A stretch of DNA of 64,000 nucleotides from assembly GCF_000717995.1 (NCBI RefSeq), contig NZ_JODM01000007.1:1-64000 (forward strand), read 5' to 3'. The translations under genes were made by a program, and so were the position numbers. Source of the DNA: Streptomyces violaceorubidus (GTDB lineage: Bacteria; Actinomycetota; Actinomycetes; Streptomycetales; Streptomycetaceae). Under the pieces are notes generated by a model that was not told the DNA's origin, did not search any database, and saw only the letters and a program-made list of their open reading frames with translations. Positions 16,007-25,413 of this stretch are shown here, piece after piece (position 1 is the stretch's first letter; each line of letters starts with the position of its first letter).

Positions 16007-17527
16007 TCAGGCCTTGTCCTGCATGGACTCCCGGGCCGGATTGCGCTGCTCGGCGGCCTTGAAGTCCCTCTCGCCCGCCTTCTCCCGTACCCCCTTGGCG
16101 ATGCGCTCCCCGATGGTCCGGTCGATGTTCGACCAGTACGCGAAGGCCCGCTGGAGCACGGGTTCGGTCACCTCGTTCAGGAGGTGGTCCACCACGTTGG
16201 AGACCAGCCGGTCGCGGGCCGCGTCGTCCAGCACCTCGCGCACCAGGGTGCCCGGCTGCCCCCAGTCGTCGTCCTCGGCGTGGCTGACGTAGGCCGTGCG
16301 GGTGATGGCCCCGTCCGTCTCCCAGCCGGGCGGTGTGCCGAAGTGCTCCGTGTCGGCGGCCGGACCCCCCTTGGAGTTCGGCGCGTAGACCGGGTCGGTC
16401 GTCTTCCGGTAGGCCATCGCACCGTCCTTGGAGTAGGTGCGGACGTCGACCACCGGGGCGTTCACCGGAAGCTGCTGGTAGTTCGCGCCGATCCGGTAGC
16501 GGTGGGCGTCGGCGTAGGAGAAGAGCCGGGCCAGCAGCATGCGGTCCGGGCTCGGGCCGATGCCGGGGACCAGGTTGTTGGGCTGGAAGGCGGCCTGCTC
16601 GATCTCGGCGTGGTTGTCCGTCGGGTTCCGGTCAAGCGTCATGCGGCCGACCGGGATCAGGGGGTAGTCGCCGTGCGGCCACACCTTCGTCAGGTCGAAG
16701 GGGTTGAACCGGTAGCCCGCGGCGTCGGCGTACGGCATCACCTGCACGTGCAGCGTCCAGCTGGGGAAGTCGCCGTCGCGGATGTGCTCGAACAGGTCCC
16801 GCATGTGGTAGTCGGTGTCGGCCGCCGCCATCTGGTCGGCCTCGTCCTGGGTGAAGAACTCGATGCCCTGGTCCGTCTTGAAGTGGTACTTCACCCAGAA
16901 GCGCTCGCCCGAGGCGTTGATCCACATGTAGGTGTGGGAGGTGTAGCCGTTCATGTGGCGCCAGGTGCGCGGGATGCCGCGGTCTCCCATGAGCCAGGTG
17001 ACCTGGTGCGCGGACTCCGGCGAGAGGGTCCAGAAGTCCCACTGCATGTCGTGGTCGCGCAGGTTGCTGTCCGCCCGGCGCTTCTGCGACCGGATGAAGT
17101 GCTGGAACTTCATCGGGTCCTTGACGAAGAACACCGGCGTGTTGTTGCCGACCATGTCGTAGTTGCCCTGGCTGGTGTAGAACTTCACCGCGAAGCCGCG
17201 CGGGTCGCGCCATGTGTCCGGGCTGCCGCGCTCGCCCGCGACGGTCGAGAAGCGGGCGACCAGGTCGGTGCGCGTACCCGGCTGGAAGACCGCCGCCTTG
17301 GTGTAGGCGCTCACGTCGTGCGTCACTTCGAAGTGGCCGAAGGCGCCGCTGCCCTTCGCGTGCGGCTGGCGCTCGGGGATGCGCTCCCGGTTGAACTGCG
17401 CCATCTGCTCGATGAGGTAGGCGTCCTGGAGGAGGACCGGACCCGCCGGGCCCGCGGTGAGCGAGTGTTCGTCGCTCTCCGCGGGCGCGCCGGAGTCCGT
17501 GGTGGTGGCAGGCGGGGTGTCCGTCAT
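16007..17527 (-). CDS. Monofunctional haem catalase
   Basis: 506 aa, the length of small-subunit catalases. The catalytic His lies in [20 protein letters not shown]; distal Asn in [15 protein letters not shown]; the proximal Tyr signature is [22 protein letters not shown] precedes ATG 17527. It decomposes hydrogen peroxide in the cytoplasm. In streptomycetes the main vegetative catalase is adjacent to a Fur-type catR gene; no Fur-like gene is seen here, so this may be a paralog. Confidence 0.95.
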   Translation of the reverse strand: MTDTPPATTTDSGAPAESDEHSLTAGPAGPVLLQDAYLIEQMAQFNRERIPERQPHAKGSGAFGHFEVTHDVSAYTKAAVFQPGTRTDLVARFSTVAGERGSPDTWRDPRGFAVKFYTSQGNYDMVGNNTPVFFVKDPMKFQHFIRSQKRRADSNLRDHDMQWDFWTLSPESAHQVTWLMGDRGIPRTWRHMNGYTSHTYMWINASGERFWVKYHFKTDQGIEFFTQDEADQMAAADTDYHMRDLFEHIRDGDFPSWTLHVQVMPYADAAGYRFNPFDLTKVWPHGDYPLIPVGRMTLDRNPTDNHAEIEQAAFQPNNLVPGIGPSPDRMLLARLFSYADAHRYRIGANYQQLPVNAPVVDVRTYSKDGAMAYRKTTDPVYAPNSKGGPAADTEHFGTPPGWETDGAITRTAYVSHAEDDDWGQPGTLVREVLDDAARDRLVSNVVDHLLNEVTEPVLQRAFAYWSNIDRTIGERIAKGVREKAGERDFKAAEQRNPARESMQDKA

Positions 17528-18057
17528 GGAACTGCCTTTCGTCGGGGAGGGGCTGACGCCCGGAGAGCGCGCGAGACGGACACGGGGCACGGGGCCCCCT
17601 CCGACCTGCCCGGCAGAGCGTCACCGCCGATGCCCGGGCCGCGCCCGCCCGGGCCCACGCGGTCCCCGCGGCACGCCTGCCCCCAGGTGGCCACGCCGGT
17701 CCGTTCCGCGTGCTCGCCCATCCGTGCAGGACCCTCCGGAGTGCCGTCGTCCGTATCAGTCTCCGCCGCCGGCCTGCGCCCGCAAGCGGAGCGGGCGGCA
17801 CGAGCGAGGGGGAGGGGCGCGCGCGAGGTGGAGGAGCACGTTCCCGCGACATGGAGTTCTCCCGCGCCCACGTCACCGGCGTGGGGGACGGGAGTCGTCG
17901 AGCCGGGTGAAGGGCTGCTGGGGCCGGGTGAGGACCTGCTCGGGCCGGGTGGATCACGTGGTCGGCGACGGTGAGAAACTGGCGGTGCCCGCGACGCGCC
18001 GCGGCCGGACGGTCACGCGGCACGGGTCGCCCGCCCCCGCTTCCACCGGAGAACGCC
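17528..18057. other. Divergent intergenic region between catalase and aldo-keto reductase
   Basis: 530 bp with no supportable gene. It must hold the catalase promoter and that of the aldo-keto reductase, but no clean -10/-35 pair stands out. At 17902-17953 a GCCGGGTGA-type unit recurs three times about 22 bp apart (GAGCCGGGTGAAGGG, GGGCCGGGTGAGGAC, GGGCCGGGTGGATCA), possibly protein-binding sites or slippage. Confidence 0.4.
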
Positions 18058-19104
18058 ATGAGCCACGCCGCCGACCCCAGCCGTTACGACGGCACCATGC
18101 ACTACCGCCGCACCGGACGCTCCGGGCTCGACCTGCCCGCGCTGTCCCTGGGCTACTGGCACAACTTCGGTGACGACAAGCCGTTCGAGACCCAGCGGCG
18201 GATCGCCCTGCGCGCCTTCGACCTCGGCATCACCCACCACGACCTCGCCAACAACTACGGCCCGCCCTACGGATCGGCCGAGATCAACTTCGGCCGGATC
18301 ATGCGGCAGGACCTGGCGCCGTACCGCGACGAGCTGGTGATCTCCACCAAGGCCGGCTGGGACATGTGGCCCGGTCCCTACGGCCAGGGCGGCGGCTCCC
18401 GCAAGTACGTGCTCGCCTCCCTCGACCAGTCCCTGAAGCGCATGGGCCTCGACCACGTCGACATCTTCTACTCCCACCGCCTGGACGCCTCCACTCCGCT
18501 GGAGGAGACCATGACGGCGCTGGACACGGCGGTGCGGCAGGGCAAGGCCCTCTACGTCGGCATCTCCTCCTACGACGCCGAACGCTCCCGGCAGGCCGCG
18601 GCGATCCTCCGCGACCTGGGCACGCCCCTGCTCATCCACCAGCCGTCGTACAACCTGCTCAACCGGTGGATCGAGACCGAGGGCCTGCTCGACGCCGCCG
18701 CCGACGAGGGCTTCGGCGTCATCGGCTTCACCGCGCTCGCCCAGGGGCTGCTCACCGGCCGCTACCTCGACGGCGTGCCGGAGGGCTCCCGCGCCACCCA
18801 GGGCAAGTCCTTCGCGACGGACTGGCTCACCGAGGACACCGTCCGACGGCTGCGCGCGCTCAACGGCATCGCCGCCCGCCGGGGCCAGAGCCTGGCGCAG
18901 ATGGCGCTCGCCTGGGCGCTGCGCGACCCGCGCGTCACCTCGCTGGTGATCGGGGCCTCCCGCCCCGAGCAGCTGGAGGAGAACGTGGCCGCCCTGGCCA
19001 ACCTCTCCTTCGACGACGACGAACTGGCCGAGATCGACGAGTACGCGGTCGTCGACGGCGACGTCGACCTGTGGCGGCAGGCGCGCACCGGCGACCTCGG
19101 CTGA
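18058..19104 (+). CDS. Aldo-keto reductase, YghZ/L-glyceraldehyde-3-phosphate reductase type
   Basis: 348 aa from ATG 18058 (GGAGAAC ahead). An (alpha/beta)8 barrel with the AKR tetrad visible: Asp and Tyr in HDLANNYGPPYGSAE, Lys in VISTKAGWDMW, His in IFYSHRLD. VIGASRPEQLEENVAAL is the NADPH phosphate-binding end. The GGGSRKYVLASLDQSLKRM block and the NNYGPPYG motif match the YghZ group, which reduces L-glyceraldehyde-3-phosphate and methylglyoxal. A detoxification role is likely. Confidence 0.88.
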   Translation: MSHAADPSRYDGTMHYRRTGRSGLDLPALSLGYWHNFGDDKPFETQRRIALRAFDLGITHHDLANNYGPPYGSAEINFGRIMRQDLAPYRDELVISTKAGWDMWPGPYGQGGGSRKYVLASLDQSLKRMGLDHVDIFYSHRLDASTPLEETMTALDTAVRQGKALYVGISSYDAERSRQAAAILRDLGTPLLIHQPSYNLLNRWIETEGLLDAAADEGFGVIGFTALAQGLLTGRYLDGVPEGSRATQGKSFATDWLTEDTVRRLRALNGIAARRGQSLAQMALAWALRDPRVTSLVIGASRPEQLEENVAALANLSFDDDELAEIDEYAVVDGDVDLWRQARTGDLG

Positions 19105-19128
19105 GGCGATCCCTGCCCGGGGTGGCGC

Positions 19129-20304
19129 TCAGCGCCCGCCGGTGATGCGCAGCACCCGGGGCGGCCGGTCGGCCGGTTCGGGCAGCCGCAGCGGCTCCCG
19201 GCCGGGTGTGATGCTGCCCAGCAGTGACGCCCGGCGCGCACCCGTGCCCGAGGGGATCGCGCCGGGCAGGCCGTTGACGGTCAGGAAGCCCAGAAGGGCG
19301 AAGGCCAGTGCCTCCTTGGCGTCGTACGGCAGCCCGAGCTCGTCGCTGGGGCCGAGGCCCACCCCGGGCAGCTCCTCGGCGATCATGCGCATCAGCACCG
19401 GGTTGCGCGCACCGCCGCCGGACACGATCAGCCGCGTGACACCGTGCGCGCGGCAGGCGTCGGCCACCGTCACGGCGGTGAGCGCGGCCAGGGTGGCCAG
19501 GACGTCGTCGGGTTTGGCGACGGGCGCCGCCGCGAGCGCCTCGAGCAGGTACGGCAGGTGGAAGTGCTCCTTGCCGGTGCTCTTCGGAGCCGGCCTGCCG
19601 TAGTAGGGGTCGTCCAGCAGCAGCCGCAGCAGCGCCGGATCGACCCGGCCCGCCCCGGCCCGGCGACCGTCCTGGTCGTACTGGGCGACGCCGCCGGTGA
19701 AGTGCCGTACGGCGGCGTCCATCAGGGCGTTGGCGGGACCGGTGTCGAAGGCGAGCGGCTCGGTACCGGGGGCGACGACGGTGATGTTGGCGATCCCGCC
19801 CAGGTTGAGGGCGGCGGGGACGCCGGGCAGCGCCGCCAGGGCGAGGACGTCGGTCATGGCGACCAGCGGCGCCCCCTGACCCCCGGCCGCCACGTCGTTG
19901 GCGCGCAGGTCGGACACGACGGGCAGGCCGGTCGCCTCGGCGATCCAGGCAGGCCTGCCGAGCTGGAGGGTGCCGCGCACGGCGCCGTCCTCGACCCAGT
20001 GGTACATGGTCTGCCCGTGCGAGACCACCAGGTCGGCGCGGCCCCCGCACAGCTCGCGCACGGCCCGCACGGCCACGTCGGCGAAGGCCTGCCCGATGCC
20101 GGTGTCGAGCCGGGCGACGGTCCGCATCGTCGCCCCAGCCGGTGGCAGGCTGCTCGCGATCAGGTCGCGCAGCTCGTCCGGGTAGGGGTTGGAGAGATGG
20201 CCGAGCGGGCGCATCACCAGTGCCTCGCCCCGCAGTTCGAGGTCGGCCGCGGCCACCTCGATGGCGTCGTAGGACGTGCCTGACATCAGGCCGATCACAC
20301 GCAC
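19129..20304 (-). CDS. anmK: Anhydro-N-acetylmuramic acid kinase
   Basis: 391 aa from GTG 20304 (AGGAGTG ahead). ASKHA-fold ATPase with VIGLMSGTSYDAIEVAAADL (family norm MSGTSLDGID; here the Gly is Ala), LVVSHGQTMYHW, ALNLGGIANITVV and LIVSGGGARNPVLM. It phosphorylates and opens 1,6-anhydro-MurNAc released by peptidoglycan turnover to MurNAc-6-phosphate. Third gene of the kinase-symporter-anmK operon, 37 bp after the symporter; the RpiR regulator fits an amino-sugar salvage role. Confidence 0.93.
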   Translation of the reverse strand: MRVIGLMSGTSYDAIEVAAADLELRGEALVMRPLGHLSNPYPDELRDLIASSLPPAGATMRTVARLDTGIGQAFADVAVRAVRELCGGRADLVVSHGQTMYHWVEDGAVRGTLQLGRPAWIAEATGLPVVSDLRANDVAAGGQGAPLVAMTDVLALAALPGVPAALNLGGIANITVVAPGTEPLAFDTGPANALMDAAVRHFTGGVAQYDQDGRRAGAGRVDPALLRLLLDDPYYGRPAPKSTGKEHFHLPYLLEALAAAPVAKPDDVLATLAALTAVTVADACRAHGVTRLIVSGGGARNPVLMRMIAEELPGVGLGPSDELGLPYDAKEALAFALLGFLTVNGLPGAIPSGTGARRASLLGSITPGREPLRLPEPADRPPRVLRITGGR

Positions 20305-20341
20305 GGTGCACTCCTGTGGGGGTGGGACGGGGCGGACGGGA

Positions 20342-21913
20342 TCAGTTGCGGCCGGCCGTGCTGGTCAGCCGGTCGGGTCCGGTGCCCGGCTCCTCGTCGG
20401 GCGCCGGTCCCGCCGAGGGCTCCGGTGCCCGGTGGAACAGGCTCAGCACACCGCCCACGAGCAGGGTGATCAGTACGCCGATCGGCACCAGCCACTGGGC
20501 CGCGATCGCCTGGGACACCGTGGTCCCGCCCGTCGTGACGTCGATCTTCACCCCGCGCACGATGTACGTCATCACCCCGATGGTGACCAGGAAGGCCACG
20601 ATGGAGTCGGCCTCGCCCGCGCGTTTGACGAGCCGCCCCAGCAGGAAGGCGCCGAGCAGCGCGCCGTAGGTGTAGCCCGCGATGGTGAGGCCGGTCAGGT
20701 ACACGTTGCCGGTGCTCGCGCTGAACGCGCAGGCGAAGACGGCCATGAGCGTCGCCCACACCAGCGTCATCCAGCGGGCGAGCCTGAGCAGCGCCTCCTC
20801 GGACGGTGTGGTGCGGAAGAAGCTGTGGATGATGTCGGCGACCGTCGAGTTGGACATGGAGTTCAGCGCCGAGGACAGCGAGCCCATCGCGGCGCCCAGG
20901 ATGCCGGCCACGAGCAGGCCGGAGACGACCACGGGCAGCCCGTGCAGGATGAACTCGGGGTAGAGGTTGTCCGAGCTGGACAGCCCCAGCTCCGTGAAGG
21001 ACTTGCCCTCGTTGTACGACCACAGCAGCGCGCCGACGAGGGAGAAGGCGGCGAACTGGACGGTGACGAAGACACCCGAGGCGATCATGGCCTTCTGGCC
21101 CTCGCGCAGTGTCCTCGTCGCCAGCACGCGCTGGACGATCAGCTGGTCGGAGCCGTGCGAGGCCATGGCGAAGATGGCGCCGCCGACGATGGCCGTGGGC
21201 AGGGCGAACGGGCTGGTGAGGATGTGGGCGAGGTCGAAGTCGGTGTCGAAGAGCGCGAACTTCCCGGCGTGCAGGGCCCGCGCGTAGCCGTCACCGCCGA
21301 CGTGGGCGGAGAGCACCGCCACGGCGAGGACCGCGCCGCCGAGGTAGAGGACCATCTGGATGGCGTCGGTCCAGATGACCGCCTTGATACCGCCCAGGTA
21401 GGTGTAGACGACGGTGATCAGCGTGATCACCACGATGATCACGCGGTAGCTCGCATGCACACCGAACTCGTCGAGCAGCAGCTTGATGGGGATGGCGGAG
21501 GCGAACAGCCGCACGCCCTCGGCCAGGAGCCGGGTGAACACGAAGGTCACCGAGGCGAGCCCCTGCAGCTTCAGCCCGAACCGGTCGCCCAGGTACTGGT
21601 AGGCGCTGACGAAGCCGCCGCGCTTGTACAGGGGGATCAGTACGGTGGCGACCACGACGCGTCCCACGACGTAGCCCAGGGCCAGTTCGACGTTGCCGAA
21701 CCCCTGGCCGCTGTAGGCACCGCCGGGCACGCTGATCACCGTCAGCACACTGGTCTCCGTGGCGACGACGGAGAACGAGACCGTCCACCACGGCATGTGG
21801 CCCTCACCGACGAAGTAGTCCTTCGCCGACTTCTGCCGGCCTGCCTTCCGCAGGCCGATCCAGGCGATCCCGATCAGATAGACCACGATCACCACGAGGT
21901 CGAGCTGGCGCAC
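20342..21913 (-). CDS. Sodium:solute symporter (SSS family), probable amino-sugar uptake
   Basis: 523 aa with about 13 membrane helices. SSS features: YLIGIAWIGLRKAGRQKSAKDYFVG, VATETSVLTVISVPG, the GGIKAVIWTDAIQ motif and ILGAAMGSLSSALNSMSNST, which carries the Na2-site serines. GTG 21913 uses a ribosome site overlapping the stop of the kinase gene (TAGGAGC). Its position between a GlcNAc-type kinase and anmK suggests it imports a cell-wall amino sugar such as MurNAc or anhydroMurNAc; the substrate is inferred from context. Confidence 0.88.
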   Translation of the reverse strand: MRQLDLVVIVVYLIGIAWIGLRKAGRQKSAKDYFVGEGHMPWWTVSFSVVATETSVLTVISVPGGAYSGQGFGNVELALGYVVGRVVVATVLIPLYKRGGFVSAYQYLGDRFGLKLQGLASVTFVFTRLLAEGVRLFASAIPIKLLLDEFGVHASYRVIIVVITLITVVYTYLGGIKAVIWTDAIQMVLYLGGAVLAVAVLSAHVGGDGYARALHAGKFALFDTDFDLAHILTSPFALPTAIVGGAIFAMASHGSDQLIVQRVLATRTLREGQKAMIASGVFVTVQFAAFSLVGALLWSYNEGKSFTELGLSSSDNLYPEFILHGLPVVVSGLLVAGILGAAMGSLSSALNSMSNSTVADIIHSFFRTTPSEEALLRLARWMTLVWATLMAVFACAFSASTGNVYLTGLTIAGYTYGALLGAFLLGRLVKRAGEADSIVAFLVTIGVMTYIVRGVKIDVTTGGTTVSQAIAAQWLVPIGVLITLLVGGVLSLFHRAPEPSAGPAPDEEPGTGPDRLTSTAGRN

Positions 21914-21921
21914 GCTTGCTC

Positions 21922-22923
21922 CTAGGCACTGGCCGGTGGGGTCGCCGGCGAGGGGGGAGGGGGACTGGCGGTCGTCCGGCGGACACGGACGACGAGGGAG
22001 GCGTGAGGGGTGGCGGGTTCCAGCGCCAGCAGGCGGGCCCCGTCAAGGGGGTCGCCGAGCGGGGACAGGAGCCGCACGGGGAGGTCCGAGCCGGTGATCC
22101 GGGCGGTCAGCGGCGCCAGCAGGACGGGGCCGAGACCCGTCAGACCACCGGTGACGGCCATCGGCAGCGGGTCGCCGTCCACGGTGATCCGGCCGGCCGC
22201 CGCGAGCGCGGTCTCGGCCAGGTCGGCCGCCGCGTCCCGGACGATCGCCGCGGCCACGGCGTCCCCGGCGTCGGCGGCGCGGGCCACCTCGGGGGCGAAC
22301 GAGGCGGCCGTACGGGCGGGATTGCCGTCCCGTCCGACGGTCGCCGGGAGCCGTTCGAGGTCTCCGAAGAGGCCGACGGCCGCGTCCAGCAGGGCGGTGT
22401 CCGGGCCCCGCCCGTCGTGGGCCCGCAGGGCCGCGCGCAACCCGGCCGTGCCGATCCGGGCGCCGCTGCCGTCGTCGCCGAGCAGGGGACCCCACCCGTC
22501 GACGCGCGCGTACGTCCCGTCGGCGCCGATGCCGACCGCGACCGCCCCGGTGCCGATCGCCAGCACCACCCCCGCCCGGCCGCCGAGCGCGCCGGCGTGG
22601 GCGGTGACGGCGTCGCTGGTGACGGCGGCCTCCCGGACGGGCAGGTCCGCCAGCAGGGCATCCGCCAGGGAGCGGGCCGCGGCGGGGGCCGAAGCCGCTC
22701 CGGCGGCCCCCACGAGGACGGACCGGGGCCGGGCGCCGCCCGGTTCCCGAAGGAGCGGCTCGACGGCGGCGCGCACGGCCGCACGGGCCGCCGCCACCCC
22801 GTCGGGCGCCGCCAGACCGGGGGCACCGGCAACGGAACTGACGGCCCGTGACGAGTCGGCGCTGTTCCACAGCATGGCGCGGCAACCGGTCTTCCCGAGG
22901 TCTACCGCCACTACTGAAGTCAT
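21922..22923 (-). CDS. BadF/BadG-type ATPase, N-acetylglucosamine kinase-like
   Basis: 333 aa from ATG 22923 (AAAGGGCAGG ahead). ASKHA phosphate-1 motif VVAVDLGKTGCRAMLW, then VVLAIGTGAVAVGIG and GWGPLLGDDGSGARIG (the GD-GSG motif typical of GlcNAc kinases) and AVTGGLTGLG. First gene of the amino-sugar operon; its stop is 8 nt before the symporter start. The likely reaction is ATP-dependent phosphorylation of GlcNAc or MurNAc. Confidence 0.88.
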   Translation of the reverse strand: MTSVVAVDLGKTGCRAMLWNSADSSRAVSSVAGAPGLAAPDGVAAARAAVRAAVEPLLREPGGARPRSVLVGAAGAASAPAAARSLADALLADLPVREAAVTSDAVTAHAGALGGRAGVVLAIGTGAVAVGIGADGTYARVDGWGPLLGDDGSGARIGTAGLRAALRAHDGRGPDTALLDAAVGLFGDLERLPATVGRDGNPARTAASFAPEVARAADAGDAVAAAIVRDAAADLAETALAAAGRITVDGDPLPMAVTGGLTGLGPVLLAPLTARITGSDLPVRLLSPLGDPLDGARLLALEPATPHASLVVRVRRTTASPPPPSPATPPASA

Positions 22924-23002
22924 ACGGCCTGCCCTTTGCCCGAGGGGACCCGGCACGTCGTGAGCCACCGGGTCGTCGGTGACCGGCGCGGATCGCCGTC
23001 CG

Positions 23003-23032
23003 AGTATGGGAACGGCGCCCTCCGTATGTCAA
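23003..23032 (-). promoter_or_regulatory. Promoter of the amino-sugar salvage operon
   Basis: Reverse strand TTGACA (complement of 23027-23032) and CATACT (complement of 23003-23008), 18 nt apart; the -35 is a perfect consensus. About 80 nt of leader precede the kinase ATG. Confidence 0.7.
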
Positions 23033-23033
23033 T

Positions 23034-23064
23034 AAGTAACGTCGCGTTGCCCACCACGTAACTT
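23034..23064. promoter_or_regulatory. Probable RpiR operator between divergent promoters
   Basis: AAGTAACGT (23034-23042) and ACGTAACTT (23056-23064) form an inverted pair with one mismatch and a 13-bp spacer. AT-rich in a GC-rich background, it abuts the operon -35 on one side and the rpiR -35 on the other, so one bound dimer could control both. Confidence 0.62.
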
Positions 23065-23065
23065 T

Positions 23066-23094
23066 TTGACCTCTCCGGGTCACCCCCTTACCCT
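23066..23094 (+). promoter_or_regulatory. Promoter of the RpiR-family gene
   Basis: TTGACC (23066-23071), 17-nt spacer, TACCCT (23089-23094), 25 bp before the ATG at 23120. The -35 touches the inverted repeat, consistent with autoregulation. Confidence 0.68.
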
Positions 23095-23119
23095 GTGGGC
23101 ACCACATCCAGGAGGGGCC

Positions 23120-24055
23120 ATGGTCCGCCAGTCCTCGTCCCGCGGGCCGGAGCCGTCCGCCCAGGACGCCCCGCTCGCCGACGTCCTCACGCGCGTCCGC
23201 GCCGCCCGGCCCTCCCTGGCCCCCTCGGAGCGACGGGTGGCCGACGCGGTCCTCGCCGACCCGGGACAGGTCGCGGAGCTGTCCATCCACGCGCTGGCGG
23301 AGCGGGCGAGCACCTCGGCGGCCACCGTGATGCGGTTCTGCCGCACCATCGGCACGGGCAACTACCCCCAGCTGCGCCTGGCCCTGGCCGCCGCCGCCGC
23401 GCGGGAGCACGCGCTGGGCGGGGAGCGCGCGGCGCAGGGCGGCACCGACATCAGCCCGACGGACTCGCTGGACCGGATAGTCAGCAAGATCATTTACAAC
23501 GAGGTCCGGGCCCTGGAGGAATCGGGCGCCGAACTCGACGTGGACGCGCTGGGCCGGGCGGTCGACGCGGTGGCCAAGGCCCGCAGGGTCGACATCTTCG
23601 GCGTGGGGGCCAGCGCGTTCGTCGGCCAGGACCTGCACCAGAAGCTCCACCGCATAGGCCGGATGGCGTTCATCTGGAGCGACCGGCACGCGGCGCTCAC
23701 CGCCACGGCCCTGCTGGGGCCCGGCGACGTGGCCCTGGCCGTCTCCCACTCCGGGGAGACCGAGGACACCACCGAGCCCCTCCAGGCCGCGGCCGAGCGC
23801 GGGGCCACCACCATCGCCCTGACCAACGACCCGGGCTCCACCCTCGCGACCAGTGCCGACCTCGTGCTGACGACCTGCGCGCGGGAAACGCCGTTCCGCT
23901 CCGGCGCCACCGTGAGCCGCATCGCCCAACTGGCTGTCATCGACTGCCTCTTCGTCGGCGTCGCCCAGCGCTCCTACGACGCGGCGACCACCGCCCTCGA
24001 AGAGACCTACGGCGCCGTCCAGCGCCGGCGGCGCCCCGCGCGCCGTACCGGCTGA
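23120..24055 (+). CDS. MurR/RpiR-family regulator of the amino-sugar operon
   Basis: 311 aa from ATG 23120 with CAGGAGGGG ahead. N-terminal HTH_6 domain (LAPSERRVADAVLADPG, IHALAERASTSAATVMRFCR, TIGTGNYPQLRLAL) and a C-terminal SIS sugar-phosphate isomerase-like domain (RRVDIFGVGASAFVGQDLHQ, LAVSHSGETEDTTEPLQAA, ALTNDPGSTLA). The SIS domain senses phosphosugars, probably MurNAc-6-P or GlcNAc-6-P here. Divergent from the kinase-symporter-anmK operon. Confidence 0.93.
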   Translation: MVRQSSSRGPEPSAQDAPLADVLTRVRAARPSLAPSERRVADAVLADPGQVAELSIHALAERASTSAATVMRFCRTIGTGNYPQLRLALAAAAAREHALGGERAAQGGTDISPTDSLDRIVSKIIYNEVRALEESGAELDVDALGRAVDAVAKARRVDIFGVGASAFVGQDLHQKLHRIGRMAFIWSDRHAALTATALLGPGDVALAVSHSGETEDTTEPLQAAAERGATTIALTNDPGSTLATSADLVLTTCARETPFRSGATVSRIAQLAVIDCLFVGVAQRSYDAATTALEETYGAVQRRRRPARRTG

Positions 24056-24062
24056 CGGCCCG

Positions 24063-25277
24063 TCACGACCGCACGGTCCGCACACCGCCCGCGTCCGGGT
24101 ACTCGCCCTCGCGCAGGCCCGTCACCAGCTCGCGCGGCAGACCGTGGGTGTCGTGGAGGTAGCGGAAGTCCTCCTCTCCCAGCGGGCCCCGGAAGCGGGG
24201 CCGGGCGAGCACGCTCCGGCCGCGTTCCAGGAGGCGCCGGAACCGGCGCTCCTCCTCCACCAGCAGCCGCCGCACCAGGCCGGGGAGACCGGGGTCGCCG
24301 TCCTGCCGGAAGTGGTGCAGGGTGTGTGTGATCAACTCGTCCGGCAGGTCCCCGAGCACGCGCGAGGGGTCCCCCCGCCACAGCACGGTGAGCAGCCGTC
24401 GCACCAGGCGGCGCAGTACATGGCCCTGGCCGGTGGGCGACGGCCGGACTCCGTCGCCGACGACCACGACGGCCGACCGGAGGTGGTCGCACACCACCCG
24501 GAACGAGGGTTCGTCCAGCGGCCACAGGCCGGGCACCAGCCGCCGCCACGGCTCGAAGACATCGCAGTCGAACACCGACGACTTGCCCTGCAGGAGCGAG
24601 GCGAGACGTTCCAGGCCCAGGCCGGTGTCGACGTTGCGCTGCGGCAGGGGCACGAGGCGTCCGTCGTCGAGGCGGCGGTGGCGCATCATCACGTGGTTCC
24701 ACACCTCCACCCAGCGGTCGTCGCCCGTGGGGGTCGACCGCGGCGGACCGTCACCGCTCCACAGGAAGATCTCCGAGTCGGGTCCGCAGGGGCCGACCGG
24801 GCCGTTGGACCACCAGTTGTCGTCCACCGTCGGCTCCACGGGGACGCCGCGCTCCTGCCACAGCCGCAGGGACTCGGTGTCCGGCCCCACCCGCTCGTCA
24901 CCCCCGTACACGGTGGCGTGCAGCAGGCCCGGGTCGATCCCGAGGCCCTCGGTGAGCAGCCGGTGGGCCCAGTCGAGGCTCCGCGGGCCCTCGTAGTCGC
25001 CCAGCGACCATGTGCCGAGCATCTCGAAGACCGTCAGATGGCTGCTGTCGCCGACCTCGTCCAGATCGGTGGTGCGCAGACAGCGCTGCACGTTGACCAG
25101 CCGCCGGCCCAGCGGGTGGGGGCGGCCCTCCAGGTACGGGGTGAGCGGGTGCATGCCGGCGCTGGTGAACAGCACCGGATCGCCCGGCCCGGGCAGCAGC
25201 GTCGAGCCGGTGATCCGGCGATGACCCTGATCCTCGTAGTACTCGACGAACGTGCGGACCACGTGTTCGGTGTCCAT
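24063..25277 (-). CDS. Stand-alone alanyl-tRNA synthetase-like catalytic core
   Basis: 404 aa, less than half of a normal AlaRS (about 880). It has the class II core: PVLFTSAGMHPLTPYLEG (motif 1 region), QRCLRTTDLDEVGDSSHLTV, motif 2 FEMLGTWSLGDYEG, GPCGPDSEIFL and motif 3 DTGLGLERLASLLQGKSSVF, then the helical tRNA-recognition region (HVLRRLVRRLLTVLWRG) and an end near the start of the editing domain. The editing site and C-Ala domain are absent. AAGGAGTCG precedes ATG 25277. A mischarging or drug-resistant paralog, or an aminoacyl donor for a small molecule, are all possible. Confidence 0.85.
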   Translation of the reverse strand: MDTEHVVRTFVEYYEDQGHRRITGSTLLPGPGDPVLFTSAGMHPLTPYLEGRPHPLGRRLVNVQRCLRTTDLDEVGDSSHLTVFEMLGTWSLGDYEGPRSLDWAHRLLTEGLGIDPGLLHATVYGGDERVGPDTESLRLWQERGVPVEPTVDDNWWSNGPVGPCGPDSEIFLWSGDGPPRSTPTGDDRWVEVWNHVMMRHRRLDDGRLVPLPQRNVDTGLGLERLASLLQGKSSVFDCDVFEPWRRLVPGLWPLDEPSFRVVCDHLRSAVVVVGDGVRPSPTGQGHVLRRLVRRLLTVLWRGDPSRVLGDLPDELITHTLHHFRQDGDPGLPGLVRRLLVEEERRFRRLLERGRSVLARPRFRGPLGEEDFRYLHDTHGLPRELVTGLREGEYPDAGGVRTVRS

Positions 25278-25413
25278 GGGACGACTCCTTCGCATCGGGG
25301 CGGGGAGGCGCCGGAGAACGGATCCGTGCGGTCCTCGCAGCGAGGCGAAGGCGGCTGAGCGCCGCGGGAACCACCGACGGGCCGTTTCCGGTCGCCGGTG
25401 GAAGAGGGGAAGG

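Noticed and set aside
20276..21925. A 549-codon + strand frame
   Set aside because: Mirror of the sodium symporter; composition is typical of the antisense frame of a hydrophobic protein.
25278..25413. Possible T-box or other riboswitch before the AlaRS-like gene
   Set aside because: No specifier loop or conserved T-box bulge sequence could be recognised.
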